In this document: piece by piece, positions 23,156-34,600 of the stretch
Position numbering within the stretch: the first letter of the stretch is position 1
Layout of the letters: every line of letters starts with the position of its first letter
NCBI GenBank assembly: GCA_015143295.1
Contig: CM026563.1
Location: 6,634,001 to 6,698,000 of the forward strand
Direction of reading: 5' to 3'
Length of the DNA stretch: 64,000 nt
From: Tetracentron sinense
Taxonomy: Eukaryota; Streptophyta; Magnoliopsida; Trochodendrales; Trochodendraceae
The notes under the pieces: generated by a model
What the model was told of the DNA's origin: nothing
The model's input: only the letters and a program-made list of their open reading frames with translations
Databases searched by the model: none
Position numbers and translations under genes: made by a program

Positions 23156-25474
23156 CTTTGCCCTCAAAGAAATAGAATACTGAACACCCCACTCAGTGAG
23201 AAAAGTAAAAAATTAACACCTTAAATACTCATTATAGTGGTGTATATATATATATATTTTGTTAGTAGCCTAGCATTTGAAATGAGTGGGGAAGTTGTGG
23301 GGAGTTCCACGTGTCACCACTTTACTGGTAGAAGGATGAAGGATGTAGGTTTGTCTGAAGTATGTTGAGGAGAGACCTTCCACCATGTCAAGACACTCTG
23401 AACTCAAGTCAGTATTGGAAGAAGAAAAAGAAGAGATAAGGATAGTTGAGAGAGGATTTTTGGAGTTCTTAAAGTATGGGATTTGCTCTTAACTGGGGTA
23501 GATCAAAGGGATAGGGTCTGATTTTCGTGAGAGTTGCCAACTCTTGATCACTAGGATTCCCAGTGTATTTATAGGCAGAATACCCTTATGGTCATTCATG
23601 TTAATAGATTGTCATACATCCTACCTCATCATCATATTAGTGTCAGACAAATACTTCATAAATGTACATCCCTTCTCTGCAGGTCGGTTCTGCTCGCAGA
23701 AATGATCTGAAATGACTAGCATTTAATATTAGGTCAGAGATAATATCTAATTCATGAGTGCATTAATCCTCTAACAACGGATTGTTTCCCAATGTTTCGC
23801 CCTTGGATGAGCACGGTTTCATCCTTGGAAGATATGCTTGCTTTACCAATTTTTCCCATTATAGGTGTACATATGAGTATCTCAACCGCCACACCTAATG
23901 AGAGTGGAACTTGATCACTCTCTTAAGAGATCACACGCTATCATTGTTGCAACATGTGCACTTGTTAATCTAGATGACTATTTTTTAGTATCAATCTTAG
24001 GGTTAAGGTTATAAAAAAATTAAAGAGTTTAAAAGATAGGTGTCTAGTTGTTAAAAAAAGGCAAGGTTTTCACAACCTTCTTCCAAAGATGCTCCCATGT
24101 GTTAAAATGGTTGTAGAAGAGATCCTGACCCTTAACACATGTGTAGGCAGCGAAATATCATAGTCTATAGTGTAGGTATAAGGTGCATCTGCACATACCT
24201 AATCACTACCCAATTGGATGGTTGAGCTTCACACGTGCCAAAGACATGTGTTATAGTTGGTAAATGATTGTATGCCTATTAGTTTGCTAAAATTTAATGC
24301 GAGTAGCCAAGACAATGATGCCTTACGGATGTGATGAGTGCTAATCCCTATGAGACTGACACAAGTCTAGAGATCTAGGGTCTATCCCTATAGACTGACT
24401 AAGTGTCAGTCCCTACAAGACCGACTAGTGTTCAAGGAAAAATCTTGACCCTCGTAGACAAGCTTATGTACCTACAAAATTAACATGAGCCTATAGCCTA
24501 AAATGATCGTTGGTGTCTTTGGACAAACGTTCTCAAACCACCCAAGTGGTAGTCAATATTTGGTTTCCACGTGGTAGAGGATCCCGAGATGAGGACCCCT
24601 TTTTAAGACCCAATGAAATGTCACATGACACCCATATTTGAAAAGATCTAAGACTCTGTTGAGTCACTAGTAAAAGGATGCCATCCGACACTCCATCAAT
24701 GAGGAGAGTTATCCTCTTCTCTCTCTTTCGAGGATAAGAGATTTTCTCATAAAATGGGAAAATACAAGATAGAGCCCTTAGAATCGAGGACTTTGCTCAG
24801 AGATTTCTAGTAGATAGAAACCAATTGTTTAAGGACAAATGACCCTCTTTAATGAGAGTTGACCATGATTTGGTCTCTCCAAAAAAGTAAAAATTGAGTG
24901 AGAGATCAACCAAGACTCTCTCCCAAGTATAAAAGAGGAAGTCTCCAATAAAGACTTCCAAGAAAAGGAAATCATACGAGAGTTCTCCAAAAACAAATAG
25001 AAGACAACCCAAGGAAGAAGATGACTCACAAACAATGGATAATATCAAATGAGCCTCTTAAATGACCACCTCTCTCTATTTCTCTTTTATTCGAAACAAA
25101 TATCTCAATAAGACACGCTGTAATGCTTACAATGGCTTGGACAACCTCTTTCTATAAAAAGAAATATTTTTATTGTTTATTTATGTCTTTCATTTTGTTT
25201 TTCTTCTTAATCAGAGATTCTTCTCTTAAATTTGAGAAATTAATTAACAATTTAAGTTTATTTAGATTGGAATGATAGTCTCTCACAAAATATATAAGAT
25301 TCATACAATAGTTGAAGTAAAGTTAAGATAAAATCTTGTCTTTAAGATTACTCAAAATTTGAAAGGGTAATCACAATTTGCTTTGTTAAAATAAGCCCAT
25401 TATTCAAAGAGAAGCAAATTGTTTGTGGCTTTGCCTAGTATCTTGTGGTGTAAAGGCTAAGATGCATGGTCTTA
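23156..25474. other. Intergenic, unclassified repeat-like sequence
   Basis: No host gene is seen. The stretch has a GA-rich part (23380-23480), TATTTATAGGCAGAATA near 23568, repeated CCCTA-GA-ACTGAC phrases at 24350-24425 and several long minus-strand frames without recognisable family. It could be the remains of one or more old long terminal repeats, but I found no paired ends. Confidence 0.35.
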
Positions 25475-25864
25475 GAGCATTCCTGACAGCCTCACCAAAA
25501 TAGTTTTTTGGTTATTTTGGTGAGGCAAATCAATAAAAATGGCAAAAATGAGTCCGCAACAGCCTCATCAAAATAACAATTTTTGTGAGTGTACAGTGAT
25601 CACCAAGTTTGGTCAGTACTGTTCAATCACCAAAGTTAAATATTTCTCTCATTTCCTTTATTGTGGTCCTACAGAAATAATAAAATAAAGGTTTCTCTCT
25701 CCATTTGTAGTATTTTGATCCCACACAAATAATAAAATAGTGTGCGTTTTGGTTATTTTGGTGAGGCTAGTGGGAGTGTTTTAAAAAAATGGATAGCCAA
25801 AATAGGAAATGGTGAGTTTTGACTATTTGGTGAGTAAAATTTGGTGAGTTTGCTAGGAATGCTC
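25475..25864. mobile_element. Tourist-like MITE (GAGCATTCC family, copy 1)
   Basis: Left end GAGCATTCCTGACAGCCTCA, right end TGCTAGGAATGCTC, with TTA on both sides (25472-25474, 25865-25867). The interior repeats TTTTGGTTATTTTGGTGAGG words on both strands. It lies about 600 bp upstream of the H2B-1 promoter. A 392 bp sister lies at 59619-60010. Confidence 0.85.
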
Positions 25865-26474
25865 TTATATGGATTAAACAAGGGAAATAGTTAACGTATC
25901 TCGGAAAGAGATTTTAAAATCCAAGGCTGGACCTCATTAGTCTATGCCCCCTTTCTTAAATACCCATTAACTGTGGTAGGTATTTAAGAGGGAGACATAG
26001 ACCAATGACGACCAACATTGGATTTTAATATCCATTTCCCATGCTAATCACTACTATTAAACAATTGCACAAGAGAGCTTAACCTTTAAACAATAAAGCC
26101 ACTGTGAAGGGAAAATAATCACACCTTCTAGCTGGTGGAGCGAAGGAAGAAGTTTTCGTCCCCTTTTCTTGCCACATGTCTCATTTTAACTCTTTAATTG
26201 TGGTTAAAATTTCTTAATCACGAGGGTTAAAGCATTTAAGGACAGAAGGATTTGTGAGTGGCAAGGAGCAATCTTCCGCTCCTTCCTCGATAGAGGATTA
26301 TTGCTCCAAGGCCACAGATGATTTGGTTCCAGTTCCGAGGCAACGATACCTCGATCCGTGTCAAATAAAACCAACTAATGTTATTTCACCACGTATATAT
26401 AAACCCTTTTCAATATAAATTCGCTCATTCCTCGTCATCTCCAAGCCAGCGCTTCGTCACCTCAAAGTCAAGAG

Positions 26475-26492
26475 CCACGTCATCGATCCGCG
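26475..26492 (+). promoter_or_regulatory. Histone Type I element of H2B-1
   Basis: CCACGTCATCGATCCGCG joins the hexamer (ACGTCA) and the reverse octamer (GATCCGCG), the S-phase promoter element known from plant histone genes. It lies 140 bp before the ATG. A second, weaker octamer-like word (CGATCCGTGTC) lies near 26351. A TATAAATG word at 26532-26539 is the likely TATA box. Confidence 0.9.
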
Positions 26493-26614
26493 CGTCTTTC
26501 CATTCCCCAATAAAAATCAATTACCTATGCTTATAAATGAGAATCGAAACCCCCAAGTCTTATGAAAAACTAATCTCGCTATTCTCAAATTTGTTCATAG
26601 TTTCTGCTGTTGCA

Positions 26615-27079
26615 ATGGCGCCAAAGGCAGAGAAGAAGCCCGCAGAGAAGAAACCGGCGGCTGAGAAGCCGACGGAGGAGAAGAAAAGCACCGTAGCAGA
26701 GAAAGCTCCGGCAGAGAAGAAGCCCAAGGCGGGAAAGAAACTACCGAAGGAGAGCGTTGCTGCTGTTGACAATAAGAAGAAGAAGAAGCGCGTGAAGAAA
26801 AGCACCGAGACCTACAAGATCTACATCTTCAAGGTCTTGAAGCAGGTCCATCCTGATATCGGGATTTCCAGCAAATCCATGGGGATCATGAACAGTTTCA
26901 TCAACGACATCTTCGAGAAGCTTGCCCAGGAGTCTTCCAAACTCGCTCGTTACACCAAGAAGCCTACCATCACTTCTCGGGAGATCCAGACTGCTGTTAG
27001 ACTTGTTCTTCCTGGCGAATTGGCCAAACACGCTGTCTCTGAGGGCACAAAGGCAGTCACCAAATTTACCAGTTCTTGA
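26615..27079 (+). CDS. H2B: Histone H2B, copy 1
   Basis: Intronless, 154 residues. The frame is open upstream to 26537, but [19 protein letters not shown] is the family start; the upstream Met would lie almost on the TATA box. Residues 1-60 form the basic Lys/Ala/Glu/Pro tail with KKPAEKK-type repeats; residues 61-154 are the histone fold, with [40 protein letters not shown] and the C-terminal helix ending AVTKFTSS. Lys150 in AVTKFTSS is the conserved monoubiquitination site. H2B pairs with H2A in nucleosomes. The Type I element 140 bp upstream fits S-phase expression. The protein is identical to copy 2 at 60248-60712; the genes differ at seven synonymous sites. Confidence 0.98.
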   Translation: MAPKAEKKPAEKKPAAEKPTEEKKSTVAEKAPAEKKPKAGKKLPKESVAAVDNKKKKKRVKKSTETYKIYIFKVLKQVHPDIGISSKSMGIMNSFINDIFEKLAQESSKLARYTKKPTITSREIQTAVRLVLPGELAKHAVSEGTKAVTKFTSS

Positions 27080-27666
27080 ACTGTGTTGATTTCATTGATG
27101 CTCAGATCTCAATTAGGGTTAGATATTTTTTTCTTTTGAGCTTTGTTCTCTCCATTCTGAATGGATTTTCTTCTTACGTTTCGTTTGGATTTAGATGCTT
27201 TTCTGATGTAATATACTGATATCTGATTCAGAAATTAATACACGCTTCTTCAGATCTATTGTGTGGTTTTTTAAACTATCAAAAAAAAAAAAGGATCCGC
27301 TTACATAGGGCTACGTGTCTTGCTATCATGGGTTCCAGCATCTTTGTGAAACTCCTCTAGTCTCTCCAACAGAGCTGGACGGAAGATTAGGGAAAGAGCA
27401 ATAGTTCGCTCCTCGCAGAGGATCGAATTTCTGCTCCTCGCTCTCAGAAAGTCAACTCAACTGAATGAACTTTAGTTAATTTTTTTAAAAACTCTTATGG
27501 TTAAAAATCATTCTACTTTATTTATCTAAAAACCAAATGTAGACGGGTGAACCCTAGGGGTTAGTGAATTTTAACCATAGCTAAATGGAGCCAAAAGAGG
27601 GACTTGTGGCATTAAAATGGGACCCGAGCTTCGTGTCACCGATTGAGGAGTTGATTATTTTCCTAA
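27080..27666. other. H2B-1 3' flank
   Basis: The 3' UTR probably runs to about 27260 (TGATGTAATATACTGATATCTGATTC). This block recurs after H2B-2 (60713-60890), after the H2B pseudogene (46023-46195) and as an isolated remnant (34411-34600), so it marks duplication units. The remaining sequence pairs with 60890-61606 of unit 4. Confidence 0.7.
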
Positions 27667-27813
27667 TCCTATGTTTGGTTGCTAAGAAAATAAGTAAAAA
27701 CATGGAAAAGAAAAGAAAATTTGACAAAACACAACTAAAAATTGTATTAGAAATTCTAAATTTTCTTTTATTTTCCATGTTTTCATCTATTTTCTCGGCA
27801 ACCAAACATAGCA
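27667..27813. mobile_element. Tourist-like MITE, 147 bp, with visible empty site
   Basis: Inverted ends TCCTATGTTTGGTTGCTAAG and CGGCAACCAAACATAGCA; flanks TAA (27664-27666, 27814-27816). The sister unit 4 reads TTTTCCTAAGGGAAAAC at 61601-61617, exactly the uninserted site. The insertion is thus younger than the unit 1/unit 4 duplication or was never in unit 4. A same-length relative sits at 44512-44658. Confidence 0.93.
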
Positions 27814-28651
27814 TAAGGGAAAACGGTTGCTATAGTGGGTTTTATTTTCTTTGTGAAACTTGTAAGTCTCTACAATAGAAAAAGTATTTGTGGATTTTTG
27901 AAATTTTTGACTTCGTATTTCATGAAATAAATGTGAATTATTCGCAAAGTTTTGGACAAGTTATGAATAAATATATACTATATGAAGTATCTTTGTTTAT
28001 AATTAAGAATACTATTTATATAGATTTATCCATGGGGTGAAGAAAACGAAGAGGCACAAACCTTTGTGCCCTGAGATTTATCACATACAATGTTATCTTG
28101 AGTTTGTTTGTTGTAAATTTTACCATTCTTTGTTTAAGGAACTATCACCCTGACTGTGCATAACATAGAAAAATCTCTAAAAAAGAACCTCACTGCAATT
28201 TTGTTTGAGTTCAAAATCCACATATCTAAATTATGTCATAGATGGATTTTCTTTGCTAATTAGCATAGCTTGTGCAAAATATTTATGAAATTGCTGACAT
28301 CCTTGCTGTCCTATTCATATGTTGTCATAGATATCCATCATGCTCACCAAATTGGCTTGCAAAGCTACATTAAAAATTGTGTTTCAGCGTGTATTTTCGG
28401 TATGAGAAATAGTTAACGGACCCATGGATCCTATTTGCAAACCTAAGGCATCCACCCTATCACTACTCTTTTGGTATCAATTGATTTCATTTGTCATTTG
28501 GACTGAACATTGAACTGACTATGAGAGTAAACATGATTCCTTGTGGAACATGTTGCAATAGTATAGACTCTAAGGTACATGTTGCAACAATATAGGTTGT
28601 ATGGGTTTTCACTTTCTCCCCTTATAAAACAAAAAATGTATGGTTTGTATT
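27814..28651. other. Spacer shared by units 1 and 4, partly like UNC93 intron 5
   Basis: Positions 27900-28025 (words GAAATAAATGTGAATTATTC, ACAAGTTATGAATAAATATA, AAGTATCTTTGTTTATA) match UNC93 intron 5 sequence at 36295-36400 and, shortened, at 48120-48180, and unit 4 at 61725-61830. No coding sequence is recognised here. Confidence 0.55.
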
Positions 28652-29420
28652 CAAGGTTGTTAAATCTTAATTGAATCGTAAAATCGTTTTAGGACCGATT
28701 CGATTCAAATCGGGATTCAGATCGTAAATCATAAGATTCAATCCATTTAAAAAAAAATTGTTTAAAAAATACAAAATTTTAGTTAATAAATCTGAAAAAA
28801 AGAATACTGTATTATCTAAAAGATTTCATTCATATCTATTGATAAAAGAAAGTAATGAACATTTCATTACATACACTACAAACAACGCGAATGAACTCCT
28901 CAAAATGAAAAAAAATATTAATATCATTAAAGATAAATCAACAAAAGTAAACTCATATAATCATGTTGTATGAGATCAAGTATCAAAAGACTTGTACAAA
29001 TGAAAAGACTAATAAAATAAACTATGAAGGAAACTATCAAGTTTTCCCAAAATCCAACTCCATAATCATTCTTCTTCCTTTTTTTTTTTTTCTTATTTCA
29101 CAGCACGTTAGCAACAAAGTGAAAACCCAAATAGGGGTTTTGGCATGTCCGTAACAAGAGTTTTTGTTTCTTCTCTTTTCTTAAAAGTCATAAAGTACCT
29201 TTAGAAAATCAAAAGAATAAAAAATATTTTTTAAATATTGGTCCGTAAAAGGGGTTTCGTGCTCAAATCGCACGATTTGAATCGCAAATCGTAATCAGAA
29301 TCACAAATCAAATGAGATTTACCTAATTAAGATTTTCACTTCCAATTTGAATCGTTTTGCTTGGGATTCGAATTGAATCGTAGGATTTGAATCGCAAATC
29401 GCAAGAATTTAACAACCATG
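28652..29420. mobile_element. hAT-type MITE (family B), 769 bp, with empty site
   Basis: The ends CAAGGTTGTTAAATC and AATTTAACAACCATG are inverted; TTTGTATT flanks both sides (28644-28651, 29421-29428), an 8 bp duplication. The sister unit 4 has the uninserted TTCGTATT at 62377-62384. Subterminal parts are packed with AATCG/CGATT words in both orientations (28670-28740 and 29260-29410). The middle is AT-rich and non-coding. Confidence 0.92.
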
Positions 29421-29947
29421 TTTGTATTTGGTTGTTTCTTGTTTCAATGCTGCTTTTTTCCTTTTGGATCCTTAATTAAGAAGTTTTAACTGCAAATATG
29501 GTGCCCTCTGTTTGCAGTTGCTGCATAAGGAATTGAGAATTTGATAGTATTGTAATTCTGAGGAAAAAACATTTAGGTCGTATCAAAAGGGTAGAAGATG
29601 ATTGATTAGAATAAAATATTTGGACTATATGGCGCAAAATGAGTCGATTTAGATCCTCAATTATGAAGTTTTAATTGCAGATATGGTTATCTTTGATGGT
29701 TGTTCTGATTCTCAATAGAATTACCCATGTGGGTGCCGATCTGCGGATTATTTTATTCGTTTCTTTGTATGTTTACAAGCATCTGTCACATTTTATAATG
29801 TTACTTTTTATCATGCAATATATGTATTCGCATTCTTTTGTTCTTTCAATATCAATCGTGACTCACTTTGACAAGACCGAAGAAACATCATGATATTTCT
29901 TCTCCAACACCTTCAACAATCTCTTCAATTATTCAATGGAAGCTGAG

Positions 29948-30435
29948 ACTCACTTTGACAAGACCACAGGAACCTGAATTTTTAAAACTGTCCATCGGGT
30001 TCATTCTATATGGGTGAAGAGCTTTGCTGAACTTGAGGAAGAAATGATGGCTAAAATTCCAAAATTTAAAGCCCGGTCAGTAAACAAGAAGGCCTGCTTC
30101 CTTTGCTTAGTATTTATTTCTCAATGGGGATACCATATTCAGGATTTTCTTTGTTTATGTGGCCTATATGTTGCACTCAATTTAGTCCTCTTCTCCGTAG
30201 ATCTTGGAAACTCCTACATTGCCTGCATTGCCAAGTAAATACCCCTCAACTACCAGAATTTCAGGTAAAATGTACCGTGAAGGGATGTTGATGAGAAAGA
30301 TATAAAAGGCATTGTTTTGGTCATCACACTAAAATAGTTCTAATCTACTCAGGAATTTCATTTGTAAATAATGAAGATGGCAAATCAGCACACGAAACAT
30401 CAATAGTTGTATTATCCACTGAAGCTTCTTTCCAG
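29948..30435 (+). pseudogene. TPX2: TPX2 fragment, three broken exons (copy 1)
   Basis: Three exon remnants of TPX2, the spindle-assembly and microtubule-nucleating factor, are recognisable. Exon a (about 29951-30089) reads LTLTRPQEPEF, then in another frame FAELEEEMMAKIPKFKARSV; exon b (30201-30264) reads ILETPTLPALP, then TPQLPEFQ in a shifted frame; exon c (30353-30435) reads EFHL, a stop, then MKMANQH. The family sequence is KIPKFKARP-NKKI, APTLPALP, STPQLPEFQEFHLKTMERA. Splice sites around exons b and c remain. With frameshifts in a and b and a stop in c this cannot make TPX2. The same stop in exon c is present in unit 4, so the fragment was dead before it was duplicated. It lies between H2B-1 and UNC93 exons 8-10, same strand. 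No other TPX2 exons were found. Confidence 0.85.
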
Positions 30436-31937
30436 GTTAGAAAACCTCTTTTTGATCTTCTCAAAACCTCTACAATCATGTCAGCTTCATTTATTTTCAT
30501 ATACTGAGAAATAAATGACTTATATGTATGATAAAATCAAGGGAAACCCCATAAGCTTACAGAACCTAGAACTCCTCATCTTGAAACATCCTTGCGATCA
30601 CGTCCCCCCAAGTAGTTTTTGAAGGGGATGATTCATGTTCAATTGAAGTTGAATTTGTATGCTTTTCCATTATAAGAGAAATTACAAATATGTTGATACA
30701 CAGGTTGTACATGTTATTCATTTGCAAGTTTTGGGGCCTACCATGTACTCAGGCCAGAAATTGACCTGAGTGGGTAATTGTAAGTCGTAACTATCTGATC
30801 TCTATATTTGTTTTGATTATTCGCCATATCTTTTCTGATTTGTGTTGATTAGATGGTAAGGATCACCTGATCAGGTCATTTTGTGGCATGGGAGGTGTCC
30901 TAGGTGGGTCATGTCTTATCATGGTCCCACCCTCTGAATTTGAGTCCTGGATAAAATGGTATGATATGGTCGAATGGATCGACGAATTGGCGATCTATTT
31001 CCTCTTACCATACAATAAAAAGATAGGTAATGAACTTAGTGTTACATGTTAAAGTACCAAACTTTGTTGTAACATCTCTTTCTTACTTGTATTTATCATC
31101 TAAAGTGTTTGCTGTTGATAACTACACTATCATCATTTTTGGAAGCCACAGTTTTAACAATTTTCACATCTGGTATCCAAATATTTAACTTTGATGCCCC
31201 ATAGGAAGTGAGTCTTAATATGCCAGGCTTTCTAAAAGCGCAGAAGAGAAAAAAAAGACTGTTTGGTGCATGATTGTGGAAATCATTTTAATCAATCTAA
31301 GCTTGTGTTTGGGCTTCATGTCAGTGTTCGTTGGCGGTTGGTCGATTTACATCTGGTCTCTCATCAATCACTTTAATAGTTTCTGATGGAGCTTTTGTTC
31401 ATGCCATTGTACTGCTGTGGCTTTTGCTTAAATACAGGTAAACTTCTGCTGACAAATCTAATTATAATGATTTGTAGAAGTTTAGTGGAGTGTAAAATTT
31501 GATGTACAGCCACTATCATCTTTGGCAGCTCTTAGCTTTACTATATTGTTATGCAGATTAACTAGTGGAGTGCTTGGCTATGTATACCCACTTCTCATGG
31601 CAGCCTTATTGGGCATCGGTGATGGGGTATTCAATACACAACCGAATGCTTTGCTTGGAATGCTCTTCAAACATGACATGGTAATAATTTATATCTTTTC
31701 GCTCTAAGTCCTGATACTATTAGTGTCTTGAAATATTATGACAGTTCTTTTACTCACATAAATTTGAGGAAGCTGATCGGCATCCCAACTCCTAACCTAA
31801 TTGTTTATTCCTTTTTGTCACATGATTCCCTAAAAGACACACACACCTCTACAACTCCTATATGGATTCATTCTCTCAATTTTAGGGTCCAGAGGGTGTC
31901 CTTGGTTCCACCATGGATTTCAATCCTTCGACTATTA

Positions 31938-32254
31938 GGCTCCTTTCTTTTGGTGGAACTTTTAAAAGTCTGGAACATAAATATTTTGAAACAAGAGGCA
32001 AGAGTCTGCGAGGAGATGGGAGAAGGTTTCTAATTCTTTTACACAATGGTATCTCATACTTAATGGGTTCAATTTATTAGAAATTCCACACGTATGGAAC
32101 TTAAAAAATCCAAAATTTTTCGTGGAACTTGAAAGTTCCATTTCTGTAGAACTTTTGCACTCTATGGAATAATGTAGTTCTAGACATTAAATAAAATTAG
32201 GCATGAAACAATGAATATTCTAGACTTTAAAAGTTCCACCAAAAGAATGGACCC
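31938..32254. mobile_element. Tourist-like MITE in intron 9 of the UNC93 tail
   Basis: Inverted ends GGCTCCTTTCTTTTGGTGGA and TCCACCAAAAGAATGGACCC; TTA on both sides (31935-31937, 32255-32257). Inside, TGGAACTT/AAGTTCCA words repeat on both strands. The equivalent place in unit 3 carries a different insertion, so it is specific to unit 1. Confidence 0.85.
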
Positions 32255-32898
32255 TTAAAAGTGGTGGAACAATGGGATTTGTTGCCTGAGTGGAATGCAA
32301 AGTGTGTCTAAAAAGAAACGTAAAAGAAAACACGTCTTGAAGTGACAAAGGTGAAGAAATTCAATTATTAGACATCAGTTACAGCCCTTATTACCCATTT
32401 CTGTAGATCTGACACATGGAGTTCTTGTTTGCTCCTTGGAAGGCATATCATATACTTAAAAGTTAAAACGAGGTATTTAGATTAAACAGAATTCTTGTTA
32501 GAGATTGAAGCTATTTCAGTTCGTGGCCATATTCATGGGTTTATCGTTTCTTCTGGGAGAAGGAAGCAAAGGTGTCGCAGATTTAACAAAGGAACTCTAA
32601 CATGGGGTGAAAATGCAGGGGAATGAGGGACTCAATTGAGGGTCCAACATTACTATGTCATATATCTCATAGGTTTTAGAGTTTAACCCAGTCTGATGGT
32701 TGTAACCATCAGATTGGTAGTTTCTTTTTCTTTCATTCTTTTCCCTTGCCATCTGTTTGGTTGACGAGTAAATATGTGAAAACAGATAAAGGAAAAGAAA
32801 TTTAGAAAAAAATGCTACTAAGCTTTGTATTAATGAAACTATATTTTCCCACTTCTCTCTGTTTTCACCTATTTTTTCAGCAACCAAACTGGGGTTTA

Positions 32899-33047
32899 GG
32901 CTCCGTTTGGTTAGCAAGAAAGGAAAAGAGATGGAATAAATTATAGAACAATTTTTTTTTTTGCCAATCAAATTTAAAATGCTCCATTTTTTTATTTTAT
33001 TTTTATAGTTTTTTTATTCTTGCATTTTCTTGCTAACCAACGGAGCC
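32899..33047. mobile_element. Tourist-like MITE, 149 bp
   Basis: Ends GGCTCCGTTTGGTTAGCAAG and CTTGCTAACCAACGGAGCC, flanked by TTA (32896-32898, 33048-33050). Remnants of its right half occur at 40060-40135 and 56760-56845 in the other UNC93 copies, so this insertion predates the unit duplication. A weaker sister hairpin (TGTTTGGTTGACGAG ... CAGCAACCAAAC) lies just left, 32752-32892. Confidence 0.8.
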
Positions 33048-33153
33048 TTAACAACTTACCCTTATGTTTCCTTGTTTCCCTTATCTAGACTCTGGAATCT
33101 GGATAATGTACTAATAGTGCACCCACAGGTCTTCTTGGGATCATTTTGAGTTG

Positions 33154-33487
33154 TATAGTTACCAAATCCACATATTATACCCGTATAATACTTTTACGGG
33201 GTCGCCGTTTATAACGGTGTAATTTTGCTGTATTGTGTATTATATGCATATTACCATAAAATACGCGTTAATACATGAATTTCGTATTAAATATTATAAT
33301 ACACGTATTTTTCCCATACTCGACCGTCTTAAACGAATATTTCGCATTAAATGATTATTATTAGTTAGTATCATGATTGTTATTTATTTATAATTATTAA
33401 TTTGTTTTACAATTTTACCGTATAACACCCATTTTTCCCAAATGGATCATTGCCATATTATACCCGTACCTATACTTGATAACTATG
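33154..33487. mobile_element. hAT-type MITE (family C), 334 bp, with empty site
   Basis: Ends TATAGTTACCAA and TTGATAACTATG; flanks TTGAGTTG (33146-33153) and GTGAGTTG (33488-33495), 8 bp with one change. Unit 3 reads TCATTGTGAGTTGAATATC at 56927-56945 and unit 2 the same at 40217-40235, the uninserted state. The inside is built from CGTATAATAC/GTATTAAATA-like words. It lies 44 bp before the exon 10 acceptor region. Confidence 0.88.
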
Positions 33488-33717
33488 GTGAGTTGAATAA
33501 GTAATTAAAGAAAATGTTTTATGGTCGACAGGAAGGGGCATTTGCACAGCTCAAAGTCTGGCAGAGCACATTGACTGCAGTTGTGTTCTTTCTGAGCCCC
33601 TGCATCACATTGCAGGCAATGTTGGTGGTTATGCTTGCTGCCCTCTGCATCTCAATAGCGGGGTTTCTGTTTCTAATGCTTCGGGTAGAGAGAGCTTTTA
33701 CTTCTTCTGGGTCTTGA

Positions 33718-34410
33718 TATTGGCAGAAGCAGATCCACCTGGTTATTTCTTCCAAAGTAAAATTTATATCTTATTCTTGTTCATTTCTCATGTTTAATCC
33801 ATCTATAATCTCTTGAATCACTACGCTGTTATGTGTAAAATAGCTTCTTCAGCTTAGATTTTGTATCAGAAGTTTTTTTTTTTTTTTTTTGTATCAGAAA
33901 TTTTAAGATGGTGTCATCATTTAAATGGTCTCATCTCAAAGAAAAGTATAGATTTGTAATCCTTTGGCTTGCCTTTGTTTATTGCTATTTTTTTTTTGGT
34001 CACTTGAGGTTGTTAGTAAGGATTAATGCTGAACTAAGATTAATGAGATGCTATGTAACTATTGGATAATTTTCATTTGGTGGCATGCATTTTTTCTCTT
34101 CATCTGGTAGGTATTCAGGCGGACTCCACTAGGGTTCTAGTAAGTGCTGACTGCTGACAAAAAGTCCGAAATATTTGACATTGGAAGTTTTCCCATACTT
34201 CCCAAACGAGATCGAAGCACATCCAATTGCAATTGGATTCGGGAAGAGTTCAATCGCACCCACAAGTCACCATGTGTCCCTGTTAATTCCAGTTAACCAT
34301 GGTTAAAATTTACTAAACCTTAGGTTCAACAATCTAACTTTTGTTTTTAGAAAAAATATTAACCCTAAGGGTTACAAATTTTTAACTAGAGTTAAAAGTT
34401 TTTCTAAAGA
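33718..34410. other. 3' flank of the UNC93 tail and foldback repeat
   Basis: 33718-34215 aligns with the 3' flanks of the other UNC93 copies (40451-40800 and 57158-57640). At 34285-34405 lies a TTAACCATGGTTAA-type foldback arm. No gene is seen. Confidence 0.6.
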
Positions 34411-34600
34411 TTTACCAGTTCTTGAATTGTGGTGATTCGATTGATGCTAAGATCTCAATTAGGGTTAGATGTTTTTTTTGTCTCTCCATTCTCAATGGAT
34501 TTTCTTGTTCCGTTTGGTGTTAGATGCTTTTTCTGATGTAATATACTGATATCTGATTCGGAAATCAATACAAGCTTATTCTTCAGATCTATTGTTTAAT
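34411..34600 (+). pseudogene. H2B 3' end remnant
   Basis: TTTACCAGTTCTTGA, the last codons of H2B, is followed by the H2B 3' UTR block (TCTCAATTAGGGTTAGATGTT, then CTGATGTAATATACTGATAT). Everything upstream of the last five codons is absent; a foldback repeat lies directly against the break. It marks the left edge of duplication unit 2. Confidence 0.85.

Larger units (their letters stand above)
31325..33717 (+). pseudogene. UNC93-like: UNC93-like gene tail, exons 8-10 only
   Basis: Three exons equal to exons 8-10 of the complete gene at 46855: 31325..31437 (SLAVGRFTSGLSSITLIVS), 31557..31680 (LTSGVLGYVYPLLMAALLGI) and 33532..33717 (EGAFAQLKVWQST, ending VERAFTSSGS). All three keep open frames and GT-AG splice sites and join in phase; they also keep Arg at the exon 8/9 junction (KYR) where the complete copy has Ser. 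Exons 1-7 are missing: upstream sequence is UNC93 intron 7 from about 30700 and then the TPX2 fragment. It is therefore a partial copy, unable to make a whole UNC93 protein, but it could be spliced behind an upstream exon in a chimeric transcript. Introns 8-9 hold three MITEs. Confidence 0.9.

Noticed and set aside
24797-25048. Minus-strand frame of 83 codons with hydrophobic start
   Set aside because: Composition follows the AT-rich background, no recognisable family, overlapping frames of similar length on the same strand.
26537-26614. Upstream in-frame start extending H2B-1 by 26 residues
   Set aside because: The upstream Met overlaps the TATA box and the extension is not kept in H2B-2; MAPKAEKK is the family start.
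26560-27031. Minus-strand frames of 81 and 96 codons across H2B-1 (and the 179-codon frame across H2B-2)
   Set aside because: Antisense shadow of the Lys-rich H2B gene, giving Phe/Leu/Ser-rich nonsense.
28758-29154. Two open frames between H2B-1 and the TPX2 fragment
   Set aside because: They lie in the AT-rich core of the hAT MITE and are absent from the sister unit.
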